Source of the DNA: Talinum fruticosum
Lineage: Eukaryota > Streptophyta > Magnoliopsida > Caryophyllales > Talinaceae
NCBI GenBank assembly: GCA_021018815.1
Contig: JAITYX010000076.1
Span: 1,364,001-1,428,000, forward strand
Length of the DNA: 64,000 bases
Direction of reading: 5' to 3'
Below, in pieces: positions 11,541 to 23,221 of the stretch (positions within the stretch are counted from its first letter, which is position 1; every line of letters begins with the position of its first letter). Made by a program: the position numbers and the translations under genes. A model generated the notes under the pieces. The model made no database searches. It saw only the letters and a program-made list of their open reading frames with translations, and was not told where the DNA came from.

Positions 11541-13958
11541 TTAGAGAGGCTGCTGCATGGTCACAACTAAGGGACTGCTCACTGTATGCTTCCCATCGGA
11601 CCATATTATCGACCCGCTTCTTGTGCTGGAGGATCCGGCTGAGAGCTTTACGGCCTCCGCCTCCACCCGAACTAAGAAGTTCAGCTTCTGACCGACCCGT
11701 CGGAAGACCAGCTGCTTGGGCTTCACTGTCACTAAGGTGCCCGCGGGCGGGTGGATTGTGACCTTGTAGACGGAGTTTGGATCCCCCACATTGGTCACGG
11801 CCCGAATGAAATGGGTCGACATCTTATGCTGTCCATATTGCTGAAACACCGCTGAAAATGAAGGGTAGTTTAAGTTGCCCACATGACCCGCCCGTTTAGC
11901 CCCCTTACAATCCGCTTTTTTCCGGGTTATTATCTCTATGTTGTTTATGCTGTAGTTTGAGTTGCATAGGAAATCGATGTAATCATAAGGGGTGAGGTCA
12001 TAAACCAAACCCGGGTCCATGGCCTTCTGGGGATGAACATGGCCCGACCCGAAATCCATCACCGTCGACACGTTCCCCGTGGACTCATCTCTCATGGTGT
12101 TCCCATCGTTGTCCACCGTGTATGCGGTGGTCATCAGTGCGGAGCGAATGGCGGCCGGGCTCCATTCTGGGTGGGCCGCCTTGAGTAGGGCCCCGAGACC
12201 CGACACGTGCGGGCAAGCCATCGACGTGCCCGATATGATGTTGAACTCCGTTCGCCTCGAGTCCGAAGCCAGGCCCGATGGACCGGCCCGACCTGTCCAA
12301 GAGGCAAGGATGTTAAGGCCCGGCGCAACCACGTCGGGCTTGATGATCTCCGGGGTTTCCGGGTTGGGACCGCGGGCCGAGAAGGCAGCCACGAACGGGG
12401 CGGGTCGGACCCCGATGCGGGTACCTTTGAAGACAATGGTGGCAGTGGGATTCGGCGAATGGGCGATGTATCGACGGACGACGTCGCCATTGGAGGATCC
12501 GACCGCGGTGGCGGGTAAGACGTGGCAGTCCGCCACCAATCCTTCGCCGTCGAAAACACCGTTTGCGATTATCATCCCAACACCTCCGGCCTTCTTGACA
12601 ACATCTCCTTTGGCAACCCTGGAGTTGATCCCCTATCACAGAGCACCATCTTCCCTTTCACCACATTCGGATCCAAGGAACCTTCTAGACACAGCGAAGC
12701 CGAGTACCCATCTCCACCACCGCCGCCGCCGTTACTACCCGCATACACAAGCGGATACAATTTTCCGGGCCTCAAACCGGGTCCGCTATAAACACTCACA
12801 CCGGGAATTCTCTTCCCATTCCCGAGAACCACATCCGCCGGAAAGTCCCGATCAATTGAGCCGGCACCGACAGTGGTGACCCACGGCGCTACATTGGTTA
12901 CCGACAATCCGCCAGGGCCGCCATTTCCGGCGGAAGCGGAGACAAAAACGCCCTTCTCAGAAGCTCCGTACGCGGCGATGGCGATGGAGTCGAGGTAGTA
13001 AGGGACGACAACTCCGCCGACGCTGAGCGAGAGGACGTCGACGCCGTCGGCTACGGCGGCGTCGAATGCTTTGAGTATGTCGGAATCGTAGCAACCTGAA
13101 TCCCAGCAAACCTTGTAAACCGCCAATCTCGCCTTGGGTGCCATCCCCGCCGCCACCCCTTTGGCGTACCCCAACGTCGACGCCGGAAAAACATATCTGC
13201 CGGAAAAATTAACTACCCCGTTAACGATTTTGCAGTTACTCATAACTAATTTTGGACTTCGAAGTTGGGGTTTGGATTTAGAATTGTATACCTTCCGGCG
13301 GCGATTGAAGCAGTATGGGTTCCATGGCCGTCGGAGTCGCGGGGGAACGATACTCAGTAGTTTGGTTCATCTTTCCATTGGTGGCTTCGTAGCCTTCGCA
13401 GAAGTAGCGAGCTCCGATCAATTTCCGATTACAAGGGAAATCATGGCACTGGCCTTTCCACTTGGTGGGGACGGGGCCAAGGTCGCGATCGTTGAAACTC
13501 TCTCTCTCTGGCCATATTCCAGTATCGATGACGCCGATTACGAGGTCGGAGCCGAAATCGGACTCCTTAAGCAAGGACCCCGCGGTGTCGGAGGCCTTGA
13601 GGCCGAGGAATTGAGGGGAGCGAGTGGTGTGGAGGGCTCGGACTTGCTCGGGGATGAGAGAGAGGACGTGGGATTGGGCGGAGAGTTGCTGGGCTTCGGC
13701 GTTGGAGAGCTGGGCAGAGAAGCCGTGGAAGACGGTGTCATAGGTGTGGAGGACGGAAGCGGAGGAGGAGGAAAGAGAATCGAGGGTGGATTGGTACCAG
13801 TGGTGGTGGGTGGGGAAGACGGCGGGCTTGGCGTGGTGGTTGACGCGGATGATGAAGGTGCGGCGCTCTAGTTTGGCGGTGGAGGTTGGGAAGGAGAAGG
13901 TGGGGTTGAGGAGGAGGAGAGAGAAAATGAGGGGGAGGAGAAGTTCAGAGGTAGCCAT
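11541..13958 (-). CDS. SBT1.5: Subtilisin-like serine protease SBT1.5-type (two apparent single-base frameshifts)
   Basis: A secreted plant subtilase (peptidase family S8), expected in the cell wall or apoplast. Exon 1 is 13958-13292, intron 13291-13197 (GT...AG, 95 bp), exon 2 13196-11541. Order: signal peptide (residues 1-22), I9 propeptide (about 33-110), mature start near T111, catalytic Asp in 'VIGVIDTGIWPE' (D145), catalytic His in the 'DGHGTHTAS' region, oxyanion Asn in 'SASAGNGGPGG', protease-associated region, catalytic Ser in 'SGTSMACPHVSG', and a fibronectin-like C-terminus ending 'VVTMQQPL'. Motifs such as 'MIIANGVFDGEGLVADCHV' point to SBT1.5 rather than other SBT1 members. The frame breaks at a G5 run (13341-13345, just before the catalytic His) and a C4 run (12630-12633, after 'VLCDRG'). 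One extra base at each gives about 774 residues, close to the Arabidopsis protein. The GC-rich body contrasts with its AT-rich flanks. Either assembly errors or a recent pseudogene. Confidence 0.93.
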
Positions 13959-15863
13959 GGTTGAGTGTGAATGTGGTTAGGGGAGCATAAGATGATGAGA
14001 GGTTTATTGAGGTTTTTGAATGGTTTTGGGGTTCATATTCATGGGGAAGCTCTGAAATTTGTCAAATAATAATGAGGCTTCTGAGGAGGAGAGAGAGTGA
14101 GACTGTGAGGCTCTGTGGGTGGGGAATGTGGCAAGTTTGCCTGTTTTTTAGAGAGTGAAAAAAAAAGGAGAAAGGAGGTGTGAAATTGGCCCTCCAATAA
14201 CTTTATTTTCAAATAATCAAATGATAAAAGGGTATGTTATATGTCATAAAATCATTAAAATTTTAACAATTATAATTAATTATCAATCCTAAAGTCGTGG
14301 CATTCGTTAAATGTGTCGACAATATACATAGACAATCTAATCAAATCAGTCATATCTGCGAAAATATATTATGTATCTAATTTGGAAAATAATGGATGAA
14401 AAAATGGTTTTAAAAATTTAAAAGTGGTAATGTCCTTGTACTATTCAATTATTAAGTACTATTTTTTTAATTTAATACTTGATAATATAATTTTTTAAGA
14501 AAAAATAGAAGTAGTCTTCTAGTAAGACACATTATTTTGCAATAATGGTAAATCTTATAACATCTACTCCTATATGGGATTATATTAAGACAAGATTTGA
14601 AATCATTTTTTCATACAAAAACCTTAGATAATTGATTTTTGATATCCATAATTTTGCTAATGATCGAATGAGAGGCTATTCTTATAAAAAGTTACGAAAA
14701 TATAAACTATCGTTAGTAAATTAAAAGGGAATATAAATATCAAATTATCTTTCTAGAAATCTAAAGGGTGCATCTTAAAATAAAATTATATGTGATATGC
14801 TAAAAATAAGTTAATCAATCAGTCGCCCTCTATTTTTTCATACTTCCCTCCCGGCTCGAGCTTGGGGAGGGCATATTAATCCAGTTTTGTGCTAGCAAGA
14901 ATTTTCTTATTGTGGCTTAATTTTTAAACTTCTATTTGAGGCTTTGACATTCCTCCTTCTTAACTTACGAAGGTTCATTGGGATACCCCGATATAGGACC
15001 CAGTAGATTAAGGCCAGTGTTAAAAGTAAGTTTAATCACTTCATAGTTGTGTATTTTTTAAGAATCATACATTCTCATTAGTTATATTTTGTTTAAATAT
15101 ATATGTTGGATGTCTTTAATACTATGTAAGGAATAGTTGTTTCTTGTCATGTATGGTGTTTAAATATATGTAGAGTGTCTTTAATAATTCTACTATTGAG
15201 ATGGAGAGTGATTGTTTGAACAAGGAGAATAAGAAGAACCACATGAGAGTGGGCTCCCATGTTGATTTAATAAGCTACATCAACTTCTAAGGATTTCGTT
15301 TTCAAAAATACTATTATTTTTGACTATACGATCTTGCTTTTTGATCTTTTTTCTAAATGATAACAATGTTTCTGTTATGTATAATAAATTACATGTAAGA
15401 TCTTTAAAAGAATAATGTCAAATATTTAAGGTATGAGAATTTTTTCTCCCTGTTCTAAAGTCTGTATATCACAAAATATCATTTGTAAGTAGTTATGATA
15501 TTAGATTTATGCTTCAGGAAACTAATTCCTTATAAACAACGATATCAAACGAAGGAGTTTTTAAAGTATCATTATTGCTAATCGATCAAATGGAGAAATC
15601 AACATGTGTTTTTCTTTGTAATATTTGAATCATACTTACTAATAATAGGTAGGGATATATTAAACATTCAAAATACGCATAAAAATGTTAATATATTAAT
15701 TCACATGACGTGAAGTTTGAGTTTGTTCGTACAAAAGAAGCATGGCATGGGAGGATAATCTAATGCATGCGTTCCATGGATGTACTACAAAATATATGGG
15801 GGCAACAAAATACCATCGTCTACCACCATATCTTATACATTGTCGAAAATGGTGTTCTTATCT
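13959..15863. other. Subtilase upstream region and intergenic sequence
   Basis: The first 250 bp right of the minus-strand start codon is purine-rich on the plus strand, as in a pyrimidine-rich 5' leader, and has a CCAAT-like motif near 14190 but no clear TATA box. Two short direct repeats, 'gtttaaatatat' plus 'gtctttaata', lie near 15089-15121 and 15159-15189. No gene is supported. Confidence 0.55.

Positions 15864-15957
<94 letters not shown>
15864..15957. repeat. Compound (CA)n(TA)n microsatellite
   Basis: (CA)8 passes directly into about 38 TA units. Open frames through it (alternating Tyr-Ile) are artefacts of the repeat. Confidence 0.97.
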
Positions 15958-15959
<2 letters not shown>

Positions 15960-18267
15960 AATTTGTGACAAAAAATTGATAAAAAGGTATGAGGTGAGTG
16001 AGTGTCTCTTCATTATTTTTACTTGAATGGGGACAATTTGGCTGCTTCTTCTTGTCCACTGACGGATCCTCTCTCTCTCTCTCTCTCTATCCTTCTCCCC
16101 AATTAGTGAATTTTTAAAATTTATAGATTATTCAAAAAGGGTTTCTGGTGTTTGGAGTTCTTGAAGTGGAATGTATTGAAAAAAACAATGCTGTCTCTTC
16201 TCTGATGGACTCTGATGAATTGAACCCGTGAGAACACAGAATTTGGCCTTACTTTATCAACTACCATGAGAATAAGAGTCTTGTGATATGAGTAGTTTCT
16301 AGCACACGAGTGACATTTATAGTACCTAAATTAAAATCATGTTAGATCTTTTTTGCTCGATAGCATACCCATGATTTGTTCATAAAATTAGTAGAAATAA
16401 TTGTTATAGTAAAAATGGGTAGAAACGACAAAAATAAGCATGAATAATAGATATGAACAGAAACAAGTTCGAAATGATAACGGAAAACATAAATAAATGT
16501 TGGTATACGTGTCAATTCGAACAGTACTCTTATATCATCCAATTTTATAAAATTATATGTTAATATGTATCGTTATCGACTACTAACCAGTAAAATAGTT
16601 TTCGTTTACTATACTTATAAGATAACATATAGATAAATTTAGATTTTGGATTTAAGTAAGTTTGATTGTGTATTATTACATTAATTAATGAGTCCAGGAG
16701 TCTGAGTGGAGACACAAGTCTCGTGCCCTGATATATGCTGCAAGAACTGAGTAGCCTCACGTGGGAGGATTGTTTAGCCATGCAAATGCCAATAGTAGTA
16801 CAACCAAAATAAACACCATCACTTATTATTTGGTGGCTTTTTACTCTTTTGGACCTTTCTGTTGTCAAGGAGAAGGACCTTCACTTTTATTTGGGATCAT
16901 AAAATGGCCTTCTTTTTCTTGTTTCATCTGCTCCTCCTCTTTGCGTATGTTTCCGTGTTATATTTCCCCCTTTTTTTTCCATAAAGCATGAACTTTAATG
17001 AAATCATTTTTTTAATACAGTAATTTTAAAGATTTTATCAGTTGAGACAAGTAATATTGTGCATGTCGTGTTTGCAGCTTATAGTGCTACTCCCTGTTGC
17101 ATTTGTCCTTATTTTACATAGCTAGCTTTTTATGATTCCTATAATCGCTCTTCACTGCCGGTCAACATTACTTGCTAAACCACTCGTTAATTATGGAATT
17201 TACATTATTATTGTTCTTTGAAAGTACTCCTATAATATATAGATCCTTGTATTAGTGTACAATTTGTGTATTAATAGCATCATATAACCCACATAATTAT
17301 GTCTCACTAATTATACAAACCTAGTCTACTAAGATGATAATAATATATAACTGTATGGTTTTTTTGTGTGTATGTGGTTGGTTAATACTTAATATAGAAG
17401 ACAATGGTACTCCTTGGGATATCATATTCATTGAAACTGTTTGTGTAGTACAGCTAACACAAATGTACCAAACTGGCATGAGACAAACAAAAAGTTGGCG
17501 CAAAGCACTCCAACAAAACTCTGTGGGTGGGATAAGTGGAAAGGACTAGGGATCTCAAACTCTTTTCAAATTTACGTGGGTCACGAGAATTATCAGTGTG
17601 TTTGTACATAATCCTTAGTGACCACTGCATATATGTAGTTATCCCAGTTAAAGAGCCTAGAAATAAAGCTAATCGGGATTCATCTACTCCAAAACGGACA
17701 TCACTCGATAACTTCCAGAATGGAATTCGAGCCATTAGAAGAATCACAAAGAGTTTGAGATAAAAAAGTTAAAAATAAGAAGTTTACAAGTTCAAGTTGA
17801 CTCAGAAATAATATGAGATTCTTCGTAGTTTTTTTCATTAAAATTTAACGGAATTCATAATCCTTAGATTTTCTCAGTTGCAAGGTGGTCATTATTTTCC
17901 CCGCTTCACTACCATGTTAGGGTTGTGTAATCAATCACACTCCCCAAATGTATTGTGGTCTATTCACCTTAAATGATAATCAATTATCTAATTTAATTAA
18001 TCAAAATCTTTAACATATATACTATAAATCACCGAATAATTGGTGGTTTGAACCTCTAATACACGGGATAACTAATCAATAGCTTCATGTCTACCATTTG
18101 ATGATTATATACGAATGCATCTTTTCTTTATTTTCTAATTCCTACTACAAACTCTATATATTCTTTAAATTGATTGAAGCTTTATGCTATAAGCCAAATC
18201 CACAATAATTAATTGTTAGTTTATATATAATATTAATAAGCATAATTTTTTAAATAATATAAATTAA
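15958..18267. other. Intergenic, no supported gene
   Basis: It contains a (CT)n tract at 16069-16088 and a stretch near 16430-16530 ('gaacagaaacaagttcgaaatga', split by small changes) that resembles 53875-53970, probably shared dispersed-repeat sequence. Short overlapping frames on both strands at 17320-17763 have no recognisable domain. Confidence 0.5.
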
Positions 18268-18425
18268 GGTCATATTCCATTTAACTTTAACTTACAGATC
18301 TTACAACTTTTTACATCTCTTTTACTTATGGCTGATTTTAACTTTTTATAACTAACTTTACAACTTTTTACATTCTCCTTACATCTATAAGTTCTTACAG
18401 CTTAAATGGAACAGAAACTTGATAT
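18268..18425. mobile_element. Small MITE-like element
   Basis: Left end 'ttccatttaactttaac'; right end in reverse complement 'gttccatttaagctgtaag'. The interior has two copies of 'acttttacaacttttta'-type motifs. Similar ends occur at 10722-10838. Non-coding. Confidence 0.5.
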
Positions 18426-18723
18426 GAACTATTTGCATGGGGTATTTATAATACATTATTGAATCATTTAAGGCATAGTAAAACTTTTATAATGTGGGAA
18501 ATGGGTTTTGACCAAATTGAAATGTTATGGAGGACATGAGTTATAGATAATCTATAGTTTAAAGTAATAAGGCAAAAGTGGGAAGAGGAATTAAACCCAT
18601 CAATTACATATTACATAAATGGTGGTAGGCCATGCAATGTATGGCTTAGTTAAGGAACATTGAGACCCACCGTCATGCATTAATCATAATTAATAAATAT
18701 GCTTTTAGCATCATGCATCACCC

Positions 18724-18754
<31 letters not shown>
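18724..18754. repeat. (CAT)n microsatellite
   Basis: About ten CAT units in non-coding sequence. Confidence 0.97.
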
Positions 18755-20741
18755 ATGTATGCATCATGATAGATATGCCCATCACCCTTAATTCCAACTC
18801 GGTTTCACATCACGCCTCTCACTCTCTCCTCTCTTAAGAAAGAGGACAAAGTTGGATCATTCCCTCTCTATGGAGACACCAAAATTTTAATTTTAAAAAG
18901 GGTTTTAATTAATTTTGGTAGGTTTTGAAGTTGAAGTTGGGTGAATCATCATTTACAGCTCTGCGGGGTACTTTCTCACTTTTTACTTTTGTCTTTTTTG
19001 GCGGCAAACGATTTTTTTTAAATAAAAGAAAAAGAAATTGAACTTCACCTAATTGAACAGATGCGTGATTTATTTGCAGGTGTGTTCGATAATAGTTTCT
19101 GAAATATTAGTCAGTGATTTAAAGCAATAAAATTATAATATATATTTAAAATTCTTAGAAACGTTTAGTATTTTAACTTTTAAAGTAATATTTGAAGGTT
19201 GAAGTAAAAGTTGACTAACGTTAATTGGAGTAACGTTTTACAAACTGTTACTCAAAGTTTCTATTTTTCTTATAAAAATGTTCCATGCTCTCCATTTGTG
19301 CAGGAAATTATTCAGATAATAAAAAGAAAAAAAGTAGAAAAATGGCGAACATATACAATAATAAGGAAAATGACATAACCATGTAAATATATATATATAT
19401 ATAAAGAAGGGTGTAGCCCCTCATACACCCCCTTCCCCAAGACATTTAGATTTTAGACATAGTGAAAGGAGGAGCATAATCCACCCTATGAGATTTAAAA
19501 AGAAAAGTGGCCTAGAAATTAGAAAAAAAGAAGGCAAGATAACCCTACTCATTGTTGAAAGGAGAAAAGGAAATTAGCTTAGCTAGACAAAAAGGGAGAG
19601 ACAAAACGAGTCTAGGGATAGCCAAGCCAAAGCTTAGGGGTCAATGGATTCTTATTCAAGGCCCCATTTGGTAATCATCATGAGTTGAGTGCCATATTCA
19701 AAAAAATTTGTAAAAATGGAGTTTTACTATTTTTTTAATTTTTAAAAAATTTTATGAGTATTGATTAACTTATGGTGTTTCCTCAATAAATTTTGTATTT
19801 TTGATACAATGTTTGGATAACATTTTTTCACTAATTAAATTAAACCATCCCATATTACAAAGTTAGACTTCGTTTGGAATTTTATATTAATATAAGTTTT
19901 TGTTTTTCAAACTCTAACATCATAGCTGTCTATAACCTATTTAGGTGACATGTTTTATCAAAGTATAATTGTGAGACGCATGCTAAGATTTTTTTATTAT
20001 TTTTTTCTTGAGAATTGTTTGGGAAGAAAATTCTTTATCAAGTCAGTTGAATAGCCCACATAGTAAGAAATTCATGATCAAGCCCAACAATGACTGAGAT
20101 GAAGCCCATGTAATAAGCCCAATTAAAGTCCAATATCACAAAATAACTCGTCTCTTGGACGGTTGAGCGGATTGGTAATTTTTCCTTTTATCTGCTCAAA
20201 GGTTGAGGTGGACTAGCAGAACAGTTCTTTGGAGGTATTGTAAATTGTAATTATAGAATGACTGATTTTTAAAAGAAAAAAATAAAGTTTAATTCTTCTA
20301 AAATTGTATATATGCATAAGAATTTGCCTCTAATTTTGTATTGAGGTGGCTAAATAAAAAAAAATTAATGGTAAATGTGGGTGGCCCTATATTAGAGATA
20401 ATCTCATTTGAACTTGAGAGTCGGTGGATATGGATACCATGCCCAAATTTAATTTTTAAGTTTAAAACTAATCCCAACTCCTTTGTATAACTTGAAAGGT
20501 AATTGTCTTCTCCAAAATTCAAACCTTAATATAGATAATAAAAGTGTAAAATGTTTGCTACTATCATCCTCTTCAACTACATGACTCCCATTTCATTTAC
20601 ATGATATTTTTCTCCATTTACGAAGAACATTAAAAACTGAATTCTTTGTGATATATATAATTAACCGACACCAAATTTTTAGTGTTGAAAGTTGGAACGC
20701 CCATAAAAAAAAAAATTTAAAAACCCCATATACCCATCTAT
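18755..20741. other. Intergenic, no supported gene
   Basis: A/T-rich sequence with a short (TA)n at 19387-19402. A segment near 19658 ('ggccccatttggtaatc') looks like a transposon end, but I found no partner. No gene. Confidence 0.55.
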
Positions 20742-20853
20742 TAGCGGTGAGCAGAAAAAAACCGATATTTGATCATCTAAATTCAGTTGAATTGGGTCCG
20801 AGACTAAATGTTTAAAGTTTGGACTTAAAATATGACTCATTAACTGGGTACCT

Positions 20854-20931
<78 letters not shown>

Positions 20932-21345
20932 ATGTGTATATATACAATCTACTCTTCATAGAGAAAGTTTTATTACTTACTTGATTTTTATCATGCTCCT
21001 CTGTCCCTATTATTCTTACTTCCTAAGTGTATCTTTCTGCTCTCAACTCATTGTCCCCTCTTTAGCTAAAAAATTAGAAATATTGGATAATCATAAGCCA
21101 AAAGTTTAAAAATGTTGAATAATTATATGCCAAAAAATTAGAAATATTGGATAATTATAGACAAAAAAATTCAAAAAGATTAAAAAACAAAAGTCAAAAA
21201 CTGTTGTGACACAACCGGTACCCGGCACCCACCGCATCCGGGATCCGTTACAAAGATTGAGGACCCGGTTGAATTGAATCCGAGATTAGTTCAATATTTT
21301 AAGACCTGGTTCCAACCGAGTCCGAGACCGTGTCCACCAAAAACA
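20742..21345. repeat. Degenerate interspersed repeat interrupted by a (TA)n microsatellite
   Basis: The left edge 'tagcggtgagcagaaaaaa' resembles ends of plant hAT-type MITEs. Inner segments with 'gggtacctgg' and, past the microsatellite, 'accggtacccggcaccc' and 'gacccggttgaattgaa' are GC-rich islands related by reverse complement. The (TA)n tract is 20859-20928. No clean terminal repeat or duplication could be found, so the class is uncertain. Confidence 0.4.
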
Positions 21346-22248
21346 CCGACTACTCGATTGTGCTCGCTCTTACCCTCTGCACTACAATGGCCCAAGAAGG
21401 GGGGCATTGTCCCTCTTTAACCTCCTTTAAGAAAAATTTAACATCAAATAAAATACTACAATTTTTTTGTCTAAAAACAACAACAATTTTTTTTATGGAA
21501 AGAGAAAATTCATTAATAGAAAGATAATTTTTAATAAGAATGAATCTAAAATATCAAGACAAATATTTATTTCAACAAAATTAACATTAAACATACTTCA
21601 ATTGGATTCCACACTCGCAGCACCAATTTGGCCATAAATCGTGTTATTCGACTTTAATATGTCTTTCCCGAATATTGACGAACTATTGTATAACTTCATA
21701 TAATAGATCTTTGTGTTATATTAGATCCAACTCTGAAAGAAATATTACTTTGATCGAGTCATATGAAATTTCATTGTTGAATCATTCCCAATCTAATTGA
21801 TAAAAATATACTCTACAATTGAATTAACAATCCTAACAATACTTGCATGTATTGATAAGAGAAATAACTCGCACAAAGGCGAGAAACAATACTCTCATAG
21901 GAAGGAGAGAAACCGTAACTATCACAAAAATGGAGAAAAACACAAATTCTCACAAGGAGAGAAACACAAATTTTTACAAAAAGGAAAGAAATCTAAATTC
22001 TCACAAAGAGTGAAAATTTATTAAAAGAAATACCTTTAGATTTTGATTCGATTGAAGAGATTGAAGTAAAAGGAGTTTACAATCTGGTTGTAACAATGCT
22101 AGTAGTAGCCCCAATAATTTAGATAAAAGAAAAAAAGTATTGGATAAAAAATTAGGATTTAGAAAAGAGGAGAGGATGAAGGGAGAGAGGCTAAACAAAA
22201 GTATTTTATACTTGTGATATTTACTTTGTGATGAAATAATAATAAAAT
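21346..22248. other. Intergenic with imperfect internal repeats
   Basis: From about 21880 to 22015 a purine-rich motif, 'gagaaacacaaattctcac' with variants, recurs four to five times at roughly 30-bp spacing. This is non-coding and may be LTR-derived. Nothing else is recognised. Confidence 0.45.
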
Positions 22249-22405
22249 GAAAAAGTATAATTATACCAATAAAACGTAAACCACCAATATATTCTCATTG
22301 ATTGATTTTATTTTTTATTATTAAAATTCTGTATTTTTAGGGTGATATATTTCATATAATTACACCTCATTATATAAGTATCAATTTAATATATATTTTG
22401 TGAGT
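22249..22405. repeat. Dispersed AT-rich repeat, copy B
   Basis: Same orientation as 3348-3520, sharing 'attgattgattttatttttt' and 'ggtgatatat' in the same order and spacing, with indels in between. Non-coding; family unknown. Confidence 0.55.
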
Positions 22406-22489
22406 GTGATTAAAATAATTGTATTAAAATGCGTATTAACATACAAAAACTCATACAATATCGTCTTTTCTCCTCCCTTTTTTTTTTAA

Positions 22490-22970
22490 TGTAATTTCTT
22501 CACCTTTTTGAAAAGTTTCCACGACCCAAGACTTCTCACTTCGTACTAGTCTTCTCCACTACACTTCAACCGGCTCTGTCTCTCCCCCTCACTCCCCAGA
22601 AAACCCAAAACCCTCAACCCCAAATTTTCTTGTCTTCCTCTGTACGCTGGTGGGATCTGGGCAGCCCTGTGTCAATCGTCGGCGCTTTTGATCGGACAAC
22701 TTTGGTGGTGGCTCTTCAACTTCCAGACATTTGTGGTTAGGGTTTCAACTCTCAATTCTAAAGTATTATTATTATTATTATTATTATAAGTTTGTTTCTC
22801 TTTTCTTTTTAGGTTTGATTTCTTACTTTTTGATTCAATTATTGATGACTTTTCTACCGGATTAGTAAGCTTGATCAAGGGCTCATTTCTTGGTTGACAA
22901 ACTCTGACTAATTTCAAGTGTTTGTTTGTATGATTGGAATACTTGCTTGATTTTAATAAGTGCTACTACT
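22490..22970 (+). other. Orphan 5'-leader-like sequence
   Basis: C/T-rich and more GC-rich than its surroundings ('ctctgtctctccccctcac', 'aaaacccaaaaccctcaac'), with an AGGGTTT motif near 22738 and then a T-rich intron-like stretch containing (ATT)n at 22765-22787. It looks like a promoter-proximal leader and first intron of a gene on the plus strand, but no exon follows: a T20 tract and then LINE sequence take over. This is an inference; it could equally be a transposon fragment. Confidence 0.3.
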
Positions 22971-23221
22971 TTTTTTTTTTTTTTTTTTGGTTTGGTAGAG
23001 ACCATTTTCATACAATTGCAGAATTTTTAAGGGGATAGATAGGTGCTTATTACTAGGTGAATTAGGGGCCCAAGAAAAACAAAATAAGATTATATATGAA
23101 AAATAATTATAATAGTAAATCATAGTAGAGTTAAATATATCAAAATATTTTTTTTTGTGTTTTTGTGGTAGTAGTAATATATCATAGATAATATCTGGTG
23201 CCCTCTCCATCCATATCATTT

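Noticed and set aside
12079..12879. Long plus-strand open frames opposite the subtilase (also 13134-13871 and others)
   Set aside because: They are antisense shadows of the GC-rich minus-strand subtilase, without any recognisable domain.
15742..16059. Frames on both strands through the (TA)n tract
   Set aside because: Alternating Tyr-Ile is the translation of a dinucleotide repeat. The same applies to 20819-21109 and 1019-1246.
17321..17763. Overlapping frames on both strands, including a 97-codon minus frame
   Set aside because: No recognisable domain and no splice or promoter signals.
19658..19960. Possible MITE starting 'ggccccatttggtaatc'
   Set aside because: No matching inverted right end or target duplication could be found.
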